From Telluria mixta (GTDB taxonomy: Bacteria; Pseudomonadota; Gammaproteobacteria; Burkholderiales; Burkholderiaceae_D), in assembly GCF_029223865.1 (NCBI RefSeq), contig NZ_CP119520.1, positions 2,542,001 through 2,606,000 on the forward strand: DNA of 64,000 bases, in the 5' to 3' direction. The translations under genes were made by a program, and so were the position numbers. A model generated the notes under the pieces. The model was given only the letters and a program-made list of their open reading frames with translations. It was not told the origin of the DNA and made no database searches. Numbering within the stretch: the stretch's first letter is position 1; the number at the start of each line of letters is the position of its first letter. Below are positions 54,842-64,000 of this stretch, in pieces.

Positions 54842-56212
54842 ATGGCTATCCGCGACAATTTTTCATACAACGACATGGACGAGTGGCTCAACGGTAAACG
54901 AGTCACCGAAATCGAATGCCTGGTGCCCGACCTGACGGGCGTCGCGCGTGGAAAGATTCTTCCGCGCGTAAAATTTACCGAAGACCGCGGCATGCGCCTG
55001 CCGGAAATCGTGCTGGGCATGACCGTGACGGGCAATTCGCCGTCCGACGACGACGCCTTCGACCGCGCGATCTCGACGACGGACCGCGACATGATCCTGA
55101 AGGCCGATCCCGGCACGATCACGATGGTGCCGTGGGCCGTCGACCCGACGGCGCAGGTGATTCACGACTGCTATTTCTCCGACGGCAAATTGGTCGATTT
55201 CGCGCCGCGCAGCGTGCTGCGCCGCGTGCTGAAACTGTACGAGAAAAAGGGGTGGAAGCCGCTCGTCGCGCCGGAACTGGAGTTTTATCTCACGGCGAAG
55301 AACATCGACCCCGACTTGCCGCTGGCCGCGCCGATCGGCCGCAGCGGACGCTCCGAGACGAGCCGCCAGGTCTACAGCATCGACGCCGTCAACGAATTCG
55401 ATCCGCTGTTCGAGGACATCTACGATTACTGCGACATGATGGGCCTCGACGTCGACACCCTGATCCACGAGATCGGCGCGGGCCAGATGGAAATCAATTT
55501 CCAGCACGGCGAACCGCTGGGCCTCGCGGACAAGGTTTTCTATTTCAAGCGCACCCTGCGCGAAGCGGCTTTAAAACATGACATGTACGCCACCTTCATG
55601 GCCAAGCCGATGGCTGGCGAGCCCGGCTCGGCGATGCACGTGCACCAGAGCGTCGTCGACGCGGAATCCGGCCGCAACATCTTCAGCAATGTCGACGGCT
55701 CGCCGTCGGATCTCTTCCGCCACTACATCGGCGGCCTGCAGAAATACATGCCGTCCGCGATGGCGATCGTCGCGCCGTACGTGAATTCGTACCGCCGCAT
55801 CGTGCGCCACACGGCCGCCCCCATCAACCTGCAATGGGGCGTGGACAACCGCACCGTGGGCTTCCGGGTGCCCGTGTCCGGCTCGCAGGACCGACGCGTG
55901 GAAAACCGCGTGATCGGTGCCGATGCGAACCCGTATCTCGCGCTGGCCGTTACCCTGGCCTGCGGCTACCTCGGTATCCAGGAACAGCTGGAGCCGACGC
56001 CGATGGTCGAAGGCAGCGCCTACAAGATGAAGGTCGAGCTGCCGCAGGGCCTGTCCGAAGCGCTGACCCTGCTGCGCGGCGAGGACCGCCTGCGCGACAT
56101 CCTCGGCGAGCGCTTCATCGACGTCTATTCCGCGGTCAAGGAACTGGAGCACCAGGAATTCATGACCGTTATCAGCCCGTGGGAACGGGAGCACCTGTTA
56201 CTGCACGTATGA
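54842..56212 (+). CDS. puuA: Glutamine synthetase family protein, probable gamma-glutamylputrescine synthetase
   Basis: 456 residues. Glutamine synthetase fold: LVPDLTGVARGKIL near the N-terminus, VAPELEFYL, AGQMEINF, GSAMHVHQSV and NRTVGFRVP with ENRVIGADANPYLA. PuuA-type members ligate glutamate to putrescine with ATP. The context (PuuD, aminotransferase, PuuC) supports that role over nitrogen assimilation. A start at 54842 with GAGAGAAC upstream. Confidence 0.9.
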   Translation: MAIRDNFSYNDMDEWLNGKRVTEIECLVPDLTGVARGKILPRVKFTEDRGMRLPEIVLGMTVTGNSPSDDDAFDRAISTTDRDMILKADPGTITMVPWAVDPTAQVIHDCYFSDGKLVDFAPRSVLRRVLKLYEKKGWKPLVAPELEFYLTAKNIDPDLPLAAPIGRSGRSETSRQVYSIDAVNEFDPLFEDIYDYCDMMGLDVDTLIHEIGAGQMEINFQHGEPLGLADKVFYFKRTLREAALKHDMYATFMAKPMAGEPGSAMHVHQSVVDAESGRNIFSNVDGSPSDLFRHYIGGLQKYMPSAMAIVAPYVNSYRRIVRHTAAPINLQWGVDNRTVGFRVPVSGSQDRRVENRVIGADANPYLALAVTLACGYLGIQEQLEPTPMVEGSAYKMKVELPQGLSEALTLLRGEDRLRDILGERFIDVYSAVKELEHQEFMTVISPWEREHLLLHV

Positions 56213-56242
56213 CCATGCGACGACGACGACAAGGAGATCATC

Positions 56243-57682
56243 ATGACTTTCGACACCATGGCATTCGAGGCAGGCCTGCGCGCGCCGGTCCGTGAGGACC
56301 ATGACACCCGGACTTTGCAACAGCTCGACAGCGCCCACTTCCTGCACCCGTTCACCGACCACGGCGCCCTGAGCACGAAGGGCGCGCGCGTGATGGTGCG
56401 CGGCGAGGGCGTTTATTTATGGGATTCGGACGGCAATAAAACCATCGACGGCATGTCCGGCCTGTGGTGCGTGAACGTGGGCTATGGCCGCACGTCCATC
56501 ACGCAAGCCGTCGCGCGGCAGATGGATGTTCTGCCGTTCTACAACAGCTTCTTCAACACGACGAACGTGCCGGCCGTGAAGCTGGCGGAAAAGCTGGCGG
56601 GCCTGGCACCGCCCGGCTTCGAGCACGTGTTTTTCACCAGTTCCGGTTCGGAAGCCAACGACACGGCGCTGCGCATGGTCTGGCGCTACTGGCAGTTGAT
56701 GGGGCAGCCGGAGCGGCAGATCGTCATCAGCCGCCGCAACGCCTACCACGGCAGCACGATCGCCGGGGCGTCGCTGGGCGGCATGGCGGCCATGCACGCC
56801 CAGGGCGCGCTGCCGATCCCGCACATCCACCACATCGAGCAACCGAATTTCGCCGAGCATGGCCGCGGCCTCTCGGAAGCGGAATTCGGGCTGCTGGCGG
56901 CCGACTGGCTCGAACAGAAGATTTTGGAACTGGGACCGGAGAAGGTCGCGGCGTTCATCGGCGAACCGGTGCAGGGCGCGGGCGGGGTCGTCATCCCGCC
57001 GCAGACATACTGGCCGCAAATCCAGCGCATCTGCGACAAGTACGGCATCCTGCTCATCTCGGACGAGGTCATCTGCGGCTTCGGCAGGCTGGGCACGTGG
57101 TTCGGCTGCGAGCGCATGGGCACGCGGCCGGATCTGATCCCGTTCGCGAAAGGCGTTACGTCAGGCTACGTGCCGCTGGGCGGGGTGCTGGTCGGCGAAC
57201 GGGTGGCGCGCGCGCTGATCGAGCGCGGCGGCGATTTCAACCACGGTTTTACCTATTCCGGCCACCCCGTCGCCTGCGCGGCGGCGCTGGAGAACCTGCG
57301 CATCGTCGAAGAGGAAAAACTGGTCGACAAGGTCGCACGCGAGACGGGGCCGCATTTGAAAGCCGCGTTCGCCCGCCTGGCCGAGCACCCGCTCGTCGGA
57401 CACGCCGAGAGCATCGGCATGGCGGCCGGACTGAACCTCGTGCGACGCAAGGCCGCGACGCTGCACGACTGCGAACCGTTCGCGCGCGACCTGGCGGTGG
57501 GCATGGTGTGCCGGCAGCACATGTTCGACAACGGCGTCATCATGCGCGCCGTCGGGGACCGGATGATCGTCGCGCCACCGCTCGTGATGACCTGTGCGCA
57601 GATCGACGAGATGGTGGCGCGGATACGGGATTGCCTCGACCTGACGCTGGCGGACGTCGTGGGTCGCGGCTGGATGGATTAA
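56243..57682 (+). CDS. Class III aminotransferase, probable putrescine/polyamine:pyruvate type (SpuC-like)
   Basis: 479 residues, PLP-dependent fold type I. The PLP lysine is Lys303 in PFAKGVTSGYVPLGG; SSGSEANDTALRMVWRYW and LLISDEVICGFGRLG are standard. Similar to SpuC/beta-alanine:pyruvate enzymes, so it may transaminate putrescine or gamma-glutamylputrescine with pyruvate. It lies 30 bases after puuA. Confidence 0.88.
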   Translation: MTFDTMAFEAGLRAPVREDHDTRTLQQLDSAHFLHPFTDHGALSTKGARVMVRGEGVYLWDSDGNKTIDGMSGLWCVNVGYGRTSITQAVARQMDVLPFYNSFFNTTNVPAVKLAEKLAGLAPPGFEHVFFTSSGSEANDTALRMVWRYWQLMGQPERQIVISRRNAYHGSTIAGASLGGMAAMHAQGALPIPHIHHIEQPNFAEHGRGLSEAEFGLLAADWLEQKILELGPEKVAAFIGEPVQGAGGVVIPPQTYWPQIQRICDKYGILLISDEVICGFGRLGTWFGCERMGTRPDLIPFAKGVTSGYVPLGGVLVGERVARALIERGGDFNHGFTYSGHPVACAAALENLRIVEEEKLVDKVARETGPHLKAAFARLAEHPLVGHAESIGMAAGLNLVRRKAATLHDCEPFARDLAVGMVCRQHMFDNGVIMRAVGDRMIVAPPLVMTCAQIDEMVARIRDCLDLTLADVVGRGWMD

Positions 57683-57683
57683 G

Positions 57684-59141
57684 TTAAGCGCTGACCGCCG
57701 TCTTGTGCGGCTCGTGCCGGTTCTTGAGCACCTGCGGCGCCAGCGAACCGATGAACATGCCGGCAAACGCCGCCAGCAGGCCCGCCAGCTGGCCCGGGAA
57801 GACTTCGCCCAGCGGCGAGATCTGCGGGAAGAACACGATCCACGTGGCGATGCCGGCGACCAGCGACAGGATCGCGCCCTGCGTCGTCGCGCGCTTCCAG
57901 TACAGGCCGGTAACGAGCGGCACGAAGGCGCCGACGAGGGTCACCTGGTACGCGGACGACACGAGGTCGTAGATCGACGTGCCCTTCATCGCGATGGCGT
58001 AGGCCAGCACGAGCGAGGCGAACACGACGATGGTGATGCGCATCGCGAGCAGTTGCTGGCGGTCGTTCATGCCCGGGCGCAGGTTTTTCAGGATGTTTTC
58101 CGTGAAGCTCGTCGACGGGGCCAGCAGGGTGGCCGACGACGTGCTCTTGATGGCGGACAGCAGGGCGCCAAAGAACAGGATCTGCATGATCAGCGGCATC
58201 TTCGTCATCACGAACGTGGGCAGCACGCGCTGGTAATCGCTCTTGGCCAGTTCCATCGCATCATTGCCCATCACGATCACGGCGCACGCGACGACGAACA
58301 TCGGCACGAACGCGAAGATGATGTAGCTCGCGCCGCCGATCACGGCACCCGCGCGGGCGGTGGGGGCGTTCTTGGCGGACATCACGCGCTGGTACACGTC
58401 CTGTTGCGGGATCGAGCCCAGCATCATCGTCACGGCCGAACCGACGAAGAAGGCGATGTCGGTGAATTTTGCTTCCGGCAGGAAGTGCCACAGGTTCGCG
58501 TTGTGGGCCATGTCGATGACGGCACCGGTGCCGCCGGCCAGTTTCGCCGAGAACACGGCGATGATGGACAGGCCGACCACGAGCACGATCATCTGGATGA
58601 AGTCGGTGATGGCGACGGCCAGGAAGCCGCCGATGACGACATAGATCAGCACGGCGAGCGTGCCGACGATCATGCCGGCCGTCTCCGACATCGCGCCGCC
58701 CGTCAGCACGGAGAACACGAGGCCAAGCGCCGTGATCTGCGCCGCCACCCAGCCGAGGTAGGACAGGATGATGGCGGCCGAGCAAAAGACTTCGATGCCC
58801 TTGCCGTAGCGGGCGCGGTAGTAGTCGCCGATCGTCAGCAGGTTCAGTTTATAGAGGCGGGCGGCGAAGAACAGGCCGACGAGGATCAGGCAGGTGCCGG
58901 CGCCGAACGGGTCTTCCACCAGCGCGCCCAGGCCGCCCTGCACGAATTTCGCCGGGATGCCCATCACGGTTTCGGCGCCGAACCAGGTCGCGAACGTCGT
59001 CGTGATGACCATGATCAGGGGCAGGCTGCGGCCGGCGACGGCGAAGTCGGACGTGTTCTTGATCCGCGTGCCGGCCCAGACGCCCAGGCCGAGCGTACCG
59101 AGCAGGTAGAGCACAACGGACGTAATCAGAATGGTGTTCAT
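57684..59141 (-). CDS. Sodium:solute symporter (SSS family)
   Basis: 485 residues with about 13 membrane segments. Marks: LGVWAGTRIKNTSDFAVAGRSL, FATWFGAETVMG, GDYYRARYGKGIEV and QQDVYQRVMSAKN. Position between the aminotransferase and the aldehyde dehydrogenase suggests it imports the amine or amino acid used by this cluster; the substrate is not shown. GGAG lies 9 bases before the ATG. Confidence 0.9.
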   Translation of the reverse strand: MNTILITSVVLYLLGTLGLGVWAGTRIKNTSDFAVAGRSLPLIMVITTTFATWFGAETVMGIPAKFVQGGLGALVEDPFGAGTCLILVGLFFAARLYKLNLLTIGDYYRARYGKGIEVFCSAAIILSYLGWVAAQITALGLVFSVLTGGAMSETAGMIVGTLAVLIYVVIGGFLAVAITDFIQMIVLVVGLSIIAVFSAKLAGGTGAVIDMAHNANLWHFLPEAKFTDIAFFVGSAVTMMLGSIPQQDVYQRVMSAKNAPTARAGAVIGGASYIIFAFVPMFVVACAVIVMGNDAMELAKSDYQRVLPTFVMTKMPLIMQILFFGALLSAIKSTSSATLLAPSTSFTENILKNLRPGMNDRQQLLAMRITIVVFASLVLAYAIAMKGTSIYDLVSSAYQVTLVGAFVPLVTGLYWKRATTQGAILSLVAGIATWIVFFPQISPLGEVFPGQLAGLLAAFAGMFIGSLAPQVLKNRHEPHKTAVSA

Positions 59142-59277
59142 ATCGGTGTGCTCCGGGCGCGGAATAGAAAATGCGGGTGGGAAAAATTCGCGATTATAGC
59201 GGCAGAAATCGGCATTTGGATCGATTTTGTTTGCTAGTATCGGCCTGACAACACGTTGTAATCTGCACGGAGTCATT

Positions 59278-60762
59278 ATGACCACGCAAAGCTGGCATGA
59301 GCGTTCCAAAAGGGTGCAAATCGACGGCCGCGCCGTCATCGGAGGCCGGCGTGCCGACGCGCTCTCCGGCGCCCGTTTCGACAATATTTCTCCCATCGAC
59401 GGCCGTAAATTGGGCGACGTGGCCCGCTGCGATGCGGCCGACGTCGATGCCGCCGTCGCCAGCGCCCGCGCCGCCTTCGAGGATGGCCGCTGGGCCGGCA
59501 AGGCCCCCGCCGAGCGCAAGCGCACCCTGATCCGCTTCGCCGACCTGATGCTCGCGCACGAGGACGAACTGGCCCTGCTGGAAACCCTCGACATGGGCAA
59601 GCCCATCCGCTACAGCAAGAGCGTGGACGTGCGGCTCGCCCAGAACTGCATCCGCTGGTACGGCGAGGCCATCGACAAGATCTACGACCAGGTCGCGCCG
59701 AGCCCGCAGGACAGCCTGGCGCTGATCACGCGCGAACCGGTCGGCGTCGTCGCCGCCATCATCCCGTGGAATTATCCGATGCTGATGGCTGCGTGGAAGA
59801 TCGGGCCGGCACTCGCCGCCGGTAACAGTGTCGTGCTGAAGCCGTCGGAAAAGGCGCCTTTGAGCTCTCTGCGGCTGGCCGAGCTGGCGCTGGAGGCGGG
59901 CGTGCCGGAAGGCGTATTCAACGTGCTGCCCGGCTACGGCGACGAGGCAGGCAAAGCGCTCGCGCTGCACATGGACGTCGACTGCATCGGTTTTACCGGT
60001 TCCACGCGCGTGGGTAAGCAGATCCTGCAGATGGCGGGGCAGTCGAACCTGAAACGCGCGTGGACGGAACTGGGCGGCAAGTCCGCCAACATCGTGTGCG
60101 CGGACTGTCCCGACCTCGACGCGGCAGTGGCGGGCGCCATCGGTTCCATCTATTTCAACCAGGGCGAAAGCTGCAACGCGCCGTCGCGGCTGTTCGTCGA
60201 AGAGTCGATCCGCGAAGCCTTCCTCGACAAGGCCCTCGCCTTGATCCCGCAGTATGCGCCGGGCGACCCGCTCGACGAATCCACCGTGATGGGCGCCATC
60301 GTCGATTCGATCCAGATGAAGACCGTGCTGGGCTTCATCGAAGACGGCAAGGCGGCCGGCGCGCGCCTGCTCGCGGGCGGCAACGCGGCGCGCGCGGAGA
60401 CGGGCGGCCTGTACATCGAACCCACGCTGTTCGACGACGTGGACGCGACGATGCGCATCGCGCGCGAGGAAATCTTCGGGCCCGTGCTGTCCGTGCTGTC
60501 GTTCACGGACCTTGACGAGGCCGTGCGCCAGGCGAATGCGACGCCGTACGGCCTGGCGGCGGCCGTGTGGACGTCCGACATGAGCAAGGCAATCCGCACG
60601 TCACGCAAGCTGCGCGCGGGCACCGTGCATGTGAACCAGTACGACAACGACGACATCACGGTGCCGTTCGGCGGGTATAAACAGTCGGGCAATGGGCGGG
60701 ACAAGTCGCTGCATGCGTTCGACAAGTACACGGAACTGAAAACCACGTGGATTCAAATTTGA
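59278..60762 (+). CDS. puuC: Aldehyde dehydrogenase, probable gamma-glutamyl-gamma-aminobutyraldehyde dehydrogenase
   Basis: 494 residues. Oxidises gamma-glutamyl-gamma-aminobutyraldehyde to gamma-glutamyl-GABA with NAD(P). Marks: IPWNYPMLMAAWKIGPALAAGN, FTGSTRVGKQI, TELGGKSANIV (catalytic Glu), NQGESCNAPSR (catalytic Cys) and FGGYKQSGNGRDKSLHAFDKYTE. Divergent from the symporter; followed by a dispersed repeat. Confidence 0.9.
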   Translation: MTTQSWHERSKRVQIDGRAVIGGRRADALSGARFDNISPIDGRKLGDVARCDAADVDAAVASARAAFEDGRWAGKAPAERKRTLIRFADLMLAHEDELALLETLDMGKPIRYSKSVDVRLAQNCIRWYGEAIDKIYDQVAPSPQDSLALITREPVGVVAAIIPWNYPMLMAAWKIGPALAAGNSVVLKPSEKAPLSSLRLAELALEAGVPEGVFNVLPGYGDEAGKALALHMDVDCIGFTGSTRVGKQILQMAGQSNLKRAWTELGGKSANIVCADCPDLDAAVAGAIGSIYFNQGESCNAPSRLFVEESIREAFLDKALALIPQYAPGDPLDESTVMGAIVDSIQMKTVLGFIEDGKAAGARLLAGGNAARAETGGLYIEPTLFDDVDATMRIAREEIFGPVLSVLSFTDLDEAVRQANATPYGLAAAVWTSDMSKAIRTSRKLRAGTVHVNQYDNDDITVPFGGYKQSGNGRDKSLHAFDKYTELKTTWIQI

Positions 60763-60777
60763 CAGCTACATGCAAAA

Positions 60778-60861
60778 CCGTCGCCCCTGCGCAGGCAGGG
60801 GCCCAAGTTTTTTGCGTGGCCATGTACGCGAAATTGGGTCCCCGCCTCTGCGGGGACGACG
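60778..60861 (-). repeat. Dispersed double-hairpin repeat, copy 2
   Basis: 84 bases, the inverted counterpart of 27549-27634. On the minus strand it reads CGTCGTCCCCGCAGAGGCGG at one end and CCCCTGCCTGCGCAGGGGCG near the other, with GGGACCCAA and ACTTGGGCC inside. It lies between the stops of puuC and the LytTR regulator and might end both. Confidence 0.8.
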
Positions 60862-60883
60862 TTTCATGTGCGCAGGCGACGTT

Positions 60884-61636
60884 TTAAATCGCCATCTCCC
60901 GCAGCACCTTCGACGCCTCCCGGCTCGCCGTCAGCACGGCGCCATCGCGCATCGTGATCTCGAGCTGCGATTGGTCGTCCGCGCGCATGGAGTCGACGAA
61001 GTCGAGGTTCACGAGCGCCGAGCGGTGGATGCGGATGAAGCGGCCCGGGTCCAGTTGCGCTTCCAGTTCCGAGATCCCGATGCGCACGAGGAAGGTGTGG
61101 CCGCGCGCGGCGATCGCCGTGTATTTCGCATCCGCCTTCAGGTAGGCGATCTCGTTCACGGACAGCGGAAAGATGCGGCCGCGGTCGCGCACGAGGATGC
61201 GTTCGATGCGTGCCGGCGCATGCTGCACCGCCTGCGCGAGCGCGCCGTCGACGAGGTCGCGCGCGGGGACGGACGATCCCGGCATCTCCAGCAGGCGCGC
61301 GACGGCCGCGTCGAAGCGGGCACGCGTGAACGGTTTGAGCAGGTAGTCGACGGCATTCAGTTCGAACGCGGTGACGGCGTACTGGTCGTACGCGGTCGTG
61401 AACACGATGTCCGGCACGACGGCCAGGCGGCGCAGCACGTCCAGGCCCGTCATCTCGGGCATCTGGATGTCCATGAAGACGATGTCGGGGCGGATGCGGT
61501 CGATCTGCGCGAGCGCGCTGGCGCCGTCCGCCGCTTCGCCCACGAGGCGCAGGCCCGCATGGGCGTAGATGAAGTCGCGCAGGACGTCGCGCGCGAGCGG
61601 TTCGTCCTCGGCGATGAACACGGTCCGGGCATTCAT
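60884..61636 (-). CDS. LytTR family response regulator
   Basis: 250 residues. Receiver (about 4-120) with FIAEDEPLARD, the acceptor Asp in VFMDIQMPEM and Lys in LLKPFTR; LytTR DNA-binding domain (about 145-250) with EIAYLKADAKYTAI and RIHRSALVNLDFV. The start overlaps the kinase stop (ATGA). Probable target genes nearby are unknown. Confidence 0.93.
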   Translation of the reverse strand: MNARTVFIAEDEPLARDVLRDFIYAHAGLRLVGEAADGASALAQIDRIRPDIVFMDIQMPEMTGLDVLRRLAVVPDIVFTTAYDQYAVTAFELNAVDYLLKPFTRARFDAAVARLLEMPGSSVPARDLVDGALAQAVQHAPARIERILVRDRGRIFPLSVNEIAYLKADAKYTAIAARGHTFLVRIGISELEAQLDPGRFIRIHRSALVNLDFVDSMRADDQSQLEITMRDGAVLTASREASKVLREMAI

Positions 61637-62715
61637 GTGAATTCCTTGTCGTTGGCGGGCAGGGGAATGGCCATCGTGACGACGAAGCCGGCGCCCGGTG
61701 CCGTCTCGATGGCGAGGCCCTCGTCGGTGCCGTATTCCAGTTGCAGGCGGCGCTCGACGGTGCGCAGGCCCAGGCCGTTCGACGCGCGCACGCGGCCGAT
61801 GTCGGCGCCGGGGCCGTCGTCGCCGACGGACAGCACGAGCTTGCCCGTGCGCGCATCGAGGCGCGTGCGGATCAGCATCCGGCCCGGCCGGCTGTGCGGA
61901 TTGAAGGCGTGCTTGATGCTGTTCTCGACGAGCGGCTGCAGCGACAGCGCGGGCAGCAGGTGGCTGGAGGCGGCGTCGTCCAGTTCCCAGTCGACGTGCA
62001 GGCGCGATCCGAGGCGCAGGCTTTCCAGTTCCAGGTAGTCGCGCACGAAGCGCAGTTCGTCGTCCAGCGTCACGCGGTCGTTGCCCGTCTTTTCCGTGTC
62101 CAGCACGTAGCGCAGCATGTCGGAGAACTGGAACAGCGCGGTCTCGGCGGCGTTCGGGTCCTTGCGGGTCAGGGCGATGATCGAGTGCAGCGTGTTGAAC
62201 AGGAAGTGCGGATTGAGCTTGCTGCGCAGCGCGTTCAGCTCCGTCGCGACGAGGAGCGCGTGCGCCTGCTGCACCGCGACTTCCTGGCGGCGGCGGGCAT
62301 CGTTGGCGCGGATCATGTGGAACGTCGTCGCGATGACGCCGTAGCTCATCATCGCGTACAGCACTGGCCAGACGTAGAACGACAACGGCTGCGTCGCGCC
62401 ATAGATCAGCGCAGGCAGGGCGTACGAGAGAATGCCATAGGCCGGCGCACCCACGCCGTGGATCAGGCATCGCGTCGCGAACGAGGTGTTCCTTCGCTCC
62501 ATCCACCCGCTGAGCGGCCAGTGCAGGGCCAGCACGAGGGCCTGCGGCACGATCCACAGCATCGGGACCAGGCCGCGCCAGCCGTAGCCTTGCTGGCTGG
62601 GGTCGGCGAGCCGCAGCACCACCGCGAGCAGCAGCATGTACGCGAGCCAGCCGCAGGCGTAGTTGCGCCACATGCGGGCGGTCGGCGTCTTCATGGTCGT
62701 CGTCAGCTGTTCCAT
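61633..62715 (-). CDS. LytS-like sensor histidine kinase
   Basis: 360 residues. About 4-5 N-terminal membrane segments (20-150), then the His_kinase domain with LRSKLNPHFLFNTLHSI (phospho-acceptor His) and an ATPase domain with LQPLVENSIKHAF and GLGLRTVERRL. It phosphorylates the coupled LytTR regulator. Ligand unknown. Confidence 0.93.
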   Translation of the reverse strand: MEQLTTTMKTPTARMWRNYACGWLAYMLLLAVVLRLADPSQQGYGWRGLVPMLWIVPQALVLALHWPLSGWMERRNTSFATRCLIHGVGAPAYGILSYALPALIYGATQPLSFYVWPVLYAMMSYGVIATTFHMIRANDARRRQEVAVQQAHALLVATELNALRSKLNPHFLFNTLHSIIALTRKDPNAAETALFQFSDMLRYVLDTEKTGNDRVTLDDELRFVRDYLELESLRLGSRLHVDWELDDAASSHLLPALSLQPLVENSIKHAFNPHSRPGRMLIRTRLDARTGKLVLSVGDDGPGADIGRVRASNGLGLRTVERRLQLEYGTDEGLAIETAPGAGFVVTMAIPLPANDKEFT

Positions 62716-62871
62716 GCAGAAAGTATGACGCAGGACGGCGGCGGGCGCGATGTCCTTGACGCGAAGTGCGGTATCGCGGCAACGAATTGAGGAAACGGGA
62801 CAGTCCGACCCGCGCGCGGCCTAAAAATCGCCGATGCTATATTGACCCGCATCGAGTCAAGCGAGAGCGTG

Positions 62872-64000
62872 ATGGATTCCGAAGCGCATAATCCGATGCG
62901 CGATTTTCTGCGCGAACACAATATCCACGAAGTCGAGTGCGTCATCGCCGATATGACGGGCATTGCCCGCGGCAAGATCCTTCCGAAAGACCTGTTCCTG
63001 GCGGGCGAGCACATGCGGCTGCCGAAGAGCGTACTGCTGAACACGGTCCACGGCGAACAGCCGAACAACACGCCGTATGTCGGCTCCATCGATCCCGACA
63101 TGGTCTGTGTCCCCGACCCTGCCACGATCCGCGTCGTGCCCTGGGCCACGGAGCGCGTGGCGCTCGTGATCCACGATTGCACGAACTTCGACGGCACCCA
63201 GGTCGACCTGGCCCCGCGCTCCGTGCTGCGCCGCGTGCTGGGCCTGTACGCCGAACGGGGCTGGCGACCCGTCGTGGCGCCGGAAATGGAGTTTTACCTC
63301 GTCGCACGCACGACGAATCCGCACGAGCCGCTGAGCCCGCCGACGGGCCGCAGCGGCTTCACGGAGCAGGGCCGGCAATCCTATTCGATCGATGCCGTCA
63401 ACGACTTCGATCCATTCTTCCTGGAATTGTCGGCGTTCTGCAAGCAGCACGAGCTCGGGGTCGAGACGCTGATCCACGAGGCCGGCGCCGGCCAGATGGA
63501 AATTAATTTTACGCATGGGGACGCGCTGGAACTGGCCGACCGCGTGTTCCTGTTCAAGCGGGCCGTGCGGGAAACGGCGCTGCGCCACGGCATCTTTGCC
63601 ACATTCATGGCCAAGCCGATGGAGACGGAGCCGGGCAGCGCCATGCACGTGCACCAGAGCATCGTCGACGCGGACGGCCGCAACATCTTTTCCAACGAGG
63701 ACGGTTCGGAAAGCGTGCTGTTCCGCCACTTCATCGGCGGGCTCGAACGCTACGTGCCGGCGGCGACCCTGCTGTTCGCGCCGCACGTGAATTCCTACCG
63801 GCGCCTGTCGCGCTTCCAGTCGGCGCCGATGAACGTGCACTGGGGCTACGACAACCGCACGTGCGGCATCCGCATCCCGAACTCGAACCCGGCCAGCCGC
63901 CGCGTGGAAAACCGCGTGCCGGGCGTGGATGTGAATCCTTATCTCGCGATGGCGGCCACGCTCGCCTGCGGCTTGCTCGGCATGGTCGAAGGGCTGGAGC
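62872..64000 (+). CDS. Glutamine synthetase family protein, second PuuA-like copy, 3' end outside window
   Basis: 376 codons are visible and the frame is still open at the edge. It aligns along its length with the puuA copy at 54842: CVIADMTGIARGKILP, VAPEMEFYLVA, AGQMEINFTHGD, GSAMHVHQSI and NRTCGIRIPNS with NRVPGVDVNPYLAMA. About 80 residues should be missing. The start at 62872 has GAGAG upstream. It may be a paralogue with another amine as substrate. Confidence 0.88.
   Translation, partial: MDSEAHNPMRDFLREHNIHEVECVIADMTGIARGKILPKDLFLAGEHMRLPKSVLLNTVHGEQPNNTPYVGSIDPDMVCVPDPATIRVVPWATERVALVIHDCTNFDGTQVDLAPRSVLRRVLGLYAERGWRPVVAPEMEFYLVARTTNPHEPLSPPTGRSGFTEQGRQSYSIDAVNDFDPFFLELSAFCKQHELGVETLIHEAGAGQMEINFTHGDALELADRVFLFKRAVRETALRHGIFATFMAKPMETEPGSAMHVHQSIVDADGRNIFSNEDGSESVLFRHFIGGLERYVPAATLLFAPHVNSYRRLSRFQSAPMNVHWGYDNRTCGIRIPNSNPASRRVENRVPGVDVNPYLAMAATLACGLLGMVEGLE

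Overview
The window is about 65% GC and densely packed. It looks like chromosomal DNA of a betaproteobacterium of the Oxalobacteraceae, most like Massilia or a close relative. The reasons are the gene orders proA-hemJ, pcm-like/rhodanese/tolC and nadK-recN-hemH followed by grpE-dnaK-dnaJ, the PEP-CTERM proteins with an exosortase-A-type ligase, and dispersed GGGGTCAGAGC repeats of a kind I associate with such genomes. The genus is an inference from gene content. I see no prophage, complete insertion sequence, CRISPR array or rRNA.

Layout. 1-5.0 kb: the end of proA, a small repeat element, hemJ, an RNA methyltransferase broken by a one-base deletion in its catalytic NPPY motif, a Bcr/CflA efflux pump and two lipoproteins. 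5.3-12.1 kb: a signalling block made of an HDOD-GAF histidine kinase, a REC-PAS-GGDEF-EAL protein and a 13-repeat Sel1 protein, facing an RsbQ-like hydrolase. 12.3-15.0 kb: a LexA-box-controlled radical SAM gene overlapping a DUF4130-UdgX gene, which is the most interesting locus here. 15.1-18.1 kb: tandem GumN/TraB-like paralogues and a serine acetyltransferase. 18.5-21.8 kb: an overlooked 48-residue membrane protein, an exosortase-associated O-ligase, an acyltransferase, tRNA-Gly(CCC), and a PEP-CTERM protein behind a good sigma-54 promoter match. 22-27.5 kb: a hybrid kinase, a stand-alone receiver and a second GGDEF-EAL protein.

27.6-38.1 kb holds housekeeping and envelope genes: an M14-type deacylase, a second PEP-CTERM protein, trmB, recQ, uppP, a cysteine-cluster protein, a TetR regulator, a Pcm-like methyltransferase, a rhodanese, a TolC-type channel and a HAF-repeat lipoprotein. 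38.1-42.7 kb holds ribB under an FMN riboswitch, gloA, an operon of a hydrophilic protein, a sorbosone-dehydrogenase-like protein and OsmC, and a DUF3667 membrane protein. 42.7-50.9 kb holds a LexA box followed by nadK-recN-hemH, then grpE and dnaK each behind its own sigma-32 promoter, then dnaJ.

50.9-64.0 kb holds carbonic anhydrase, a MazG-like hydrolase and a putrescine/GABA catabolic region: gabD, puuD-like, puuA-like, an aminotransferase, a sodium:solute symporter and puuC-like. A LytS/LytTR two-component pair follows, then a second puuA-like gene cut by the window end. Together the Puu genes would import a polyamine or amine, glutamylate it, oxidise it, release GABA and pass succinate to the TCA cycle. 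The two LexA boxes and two sigma-32 promoters show that several damage and stress responses are wired into this stretch.
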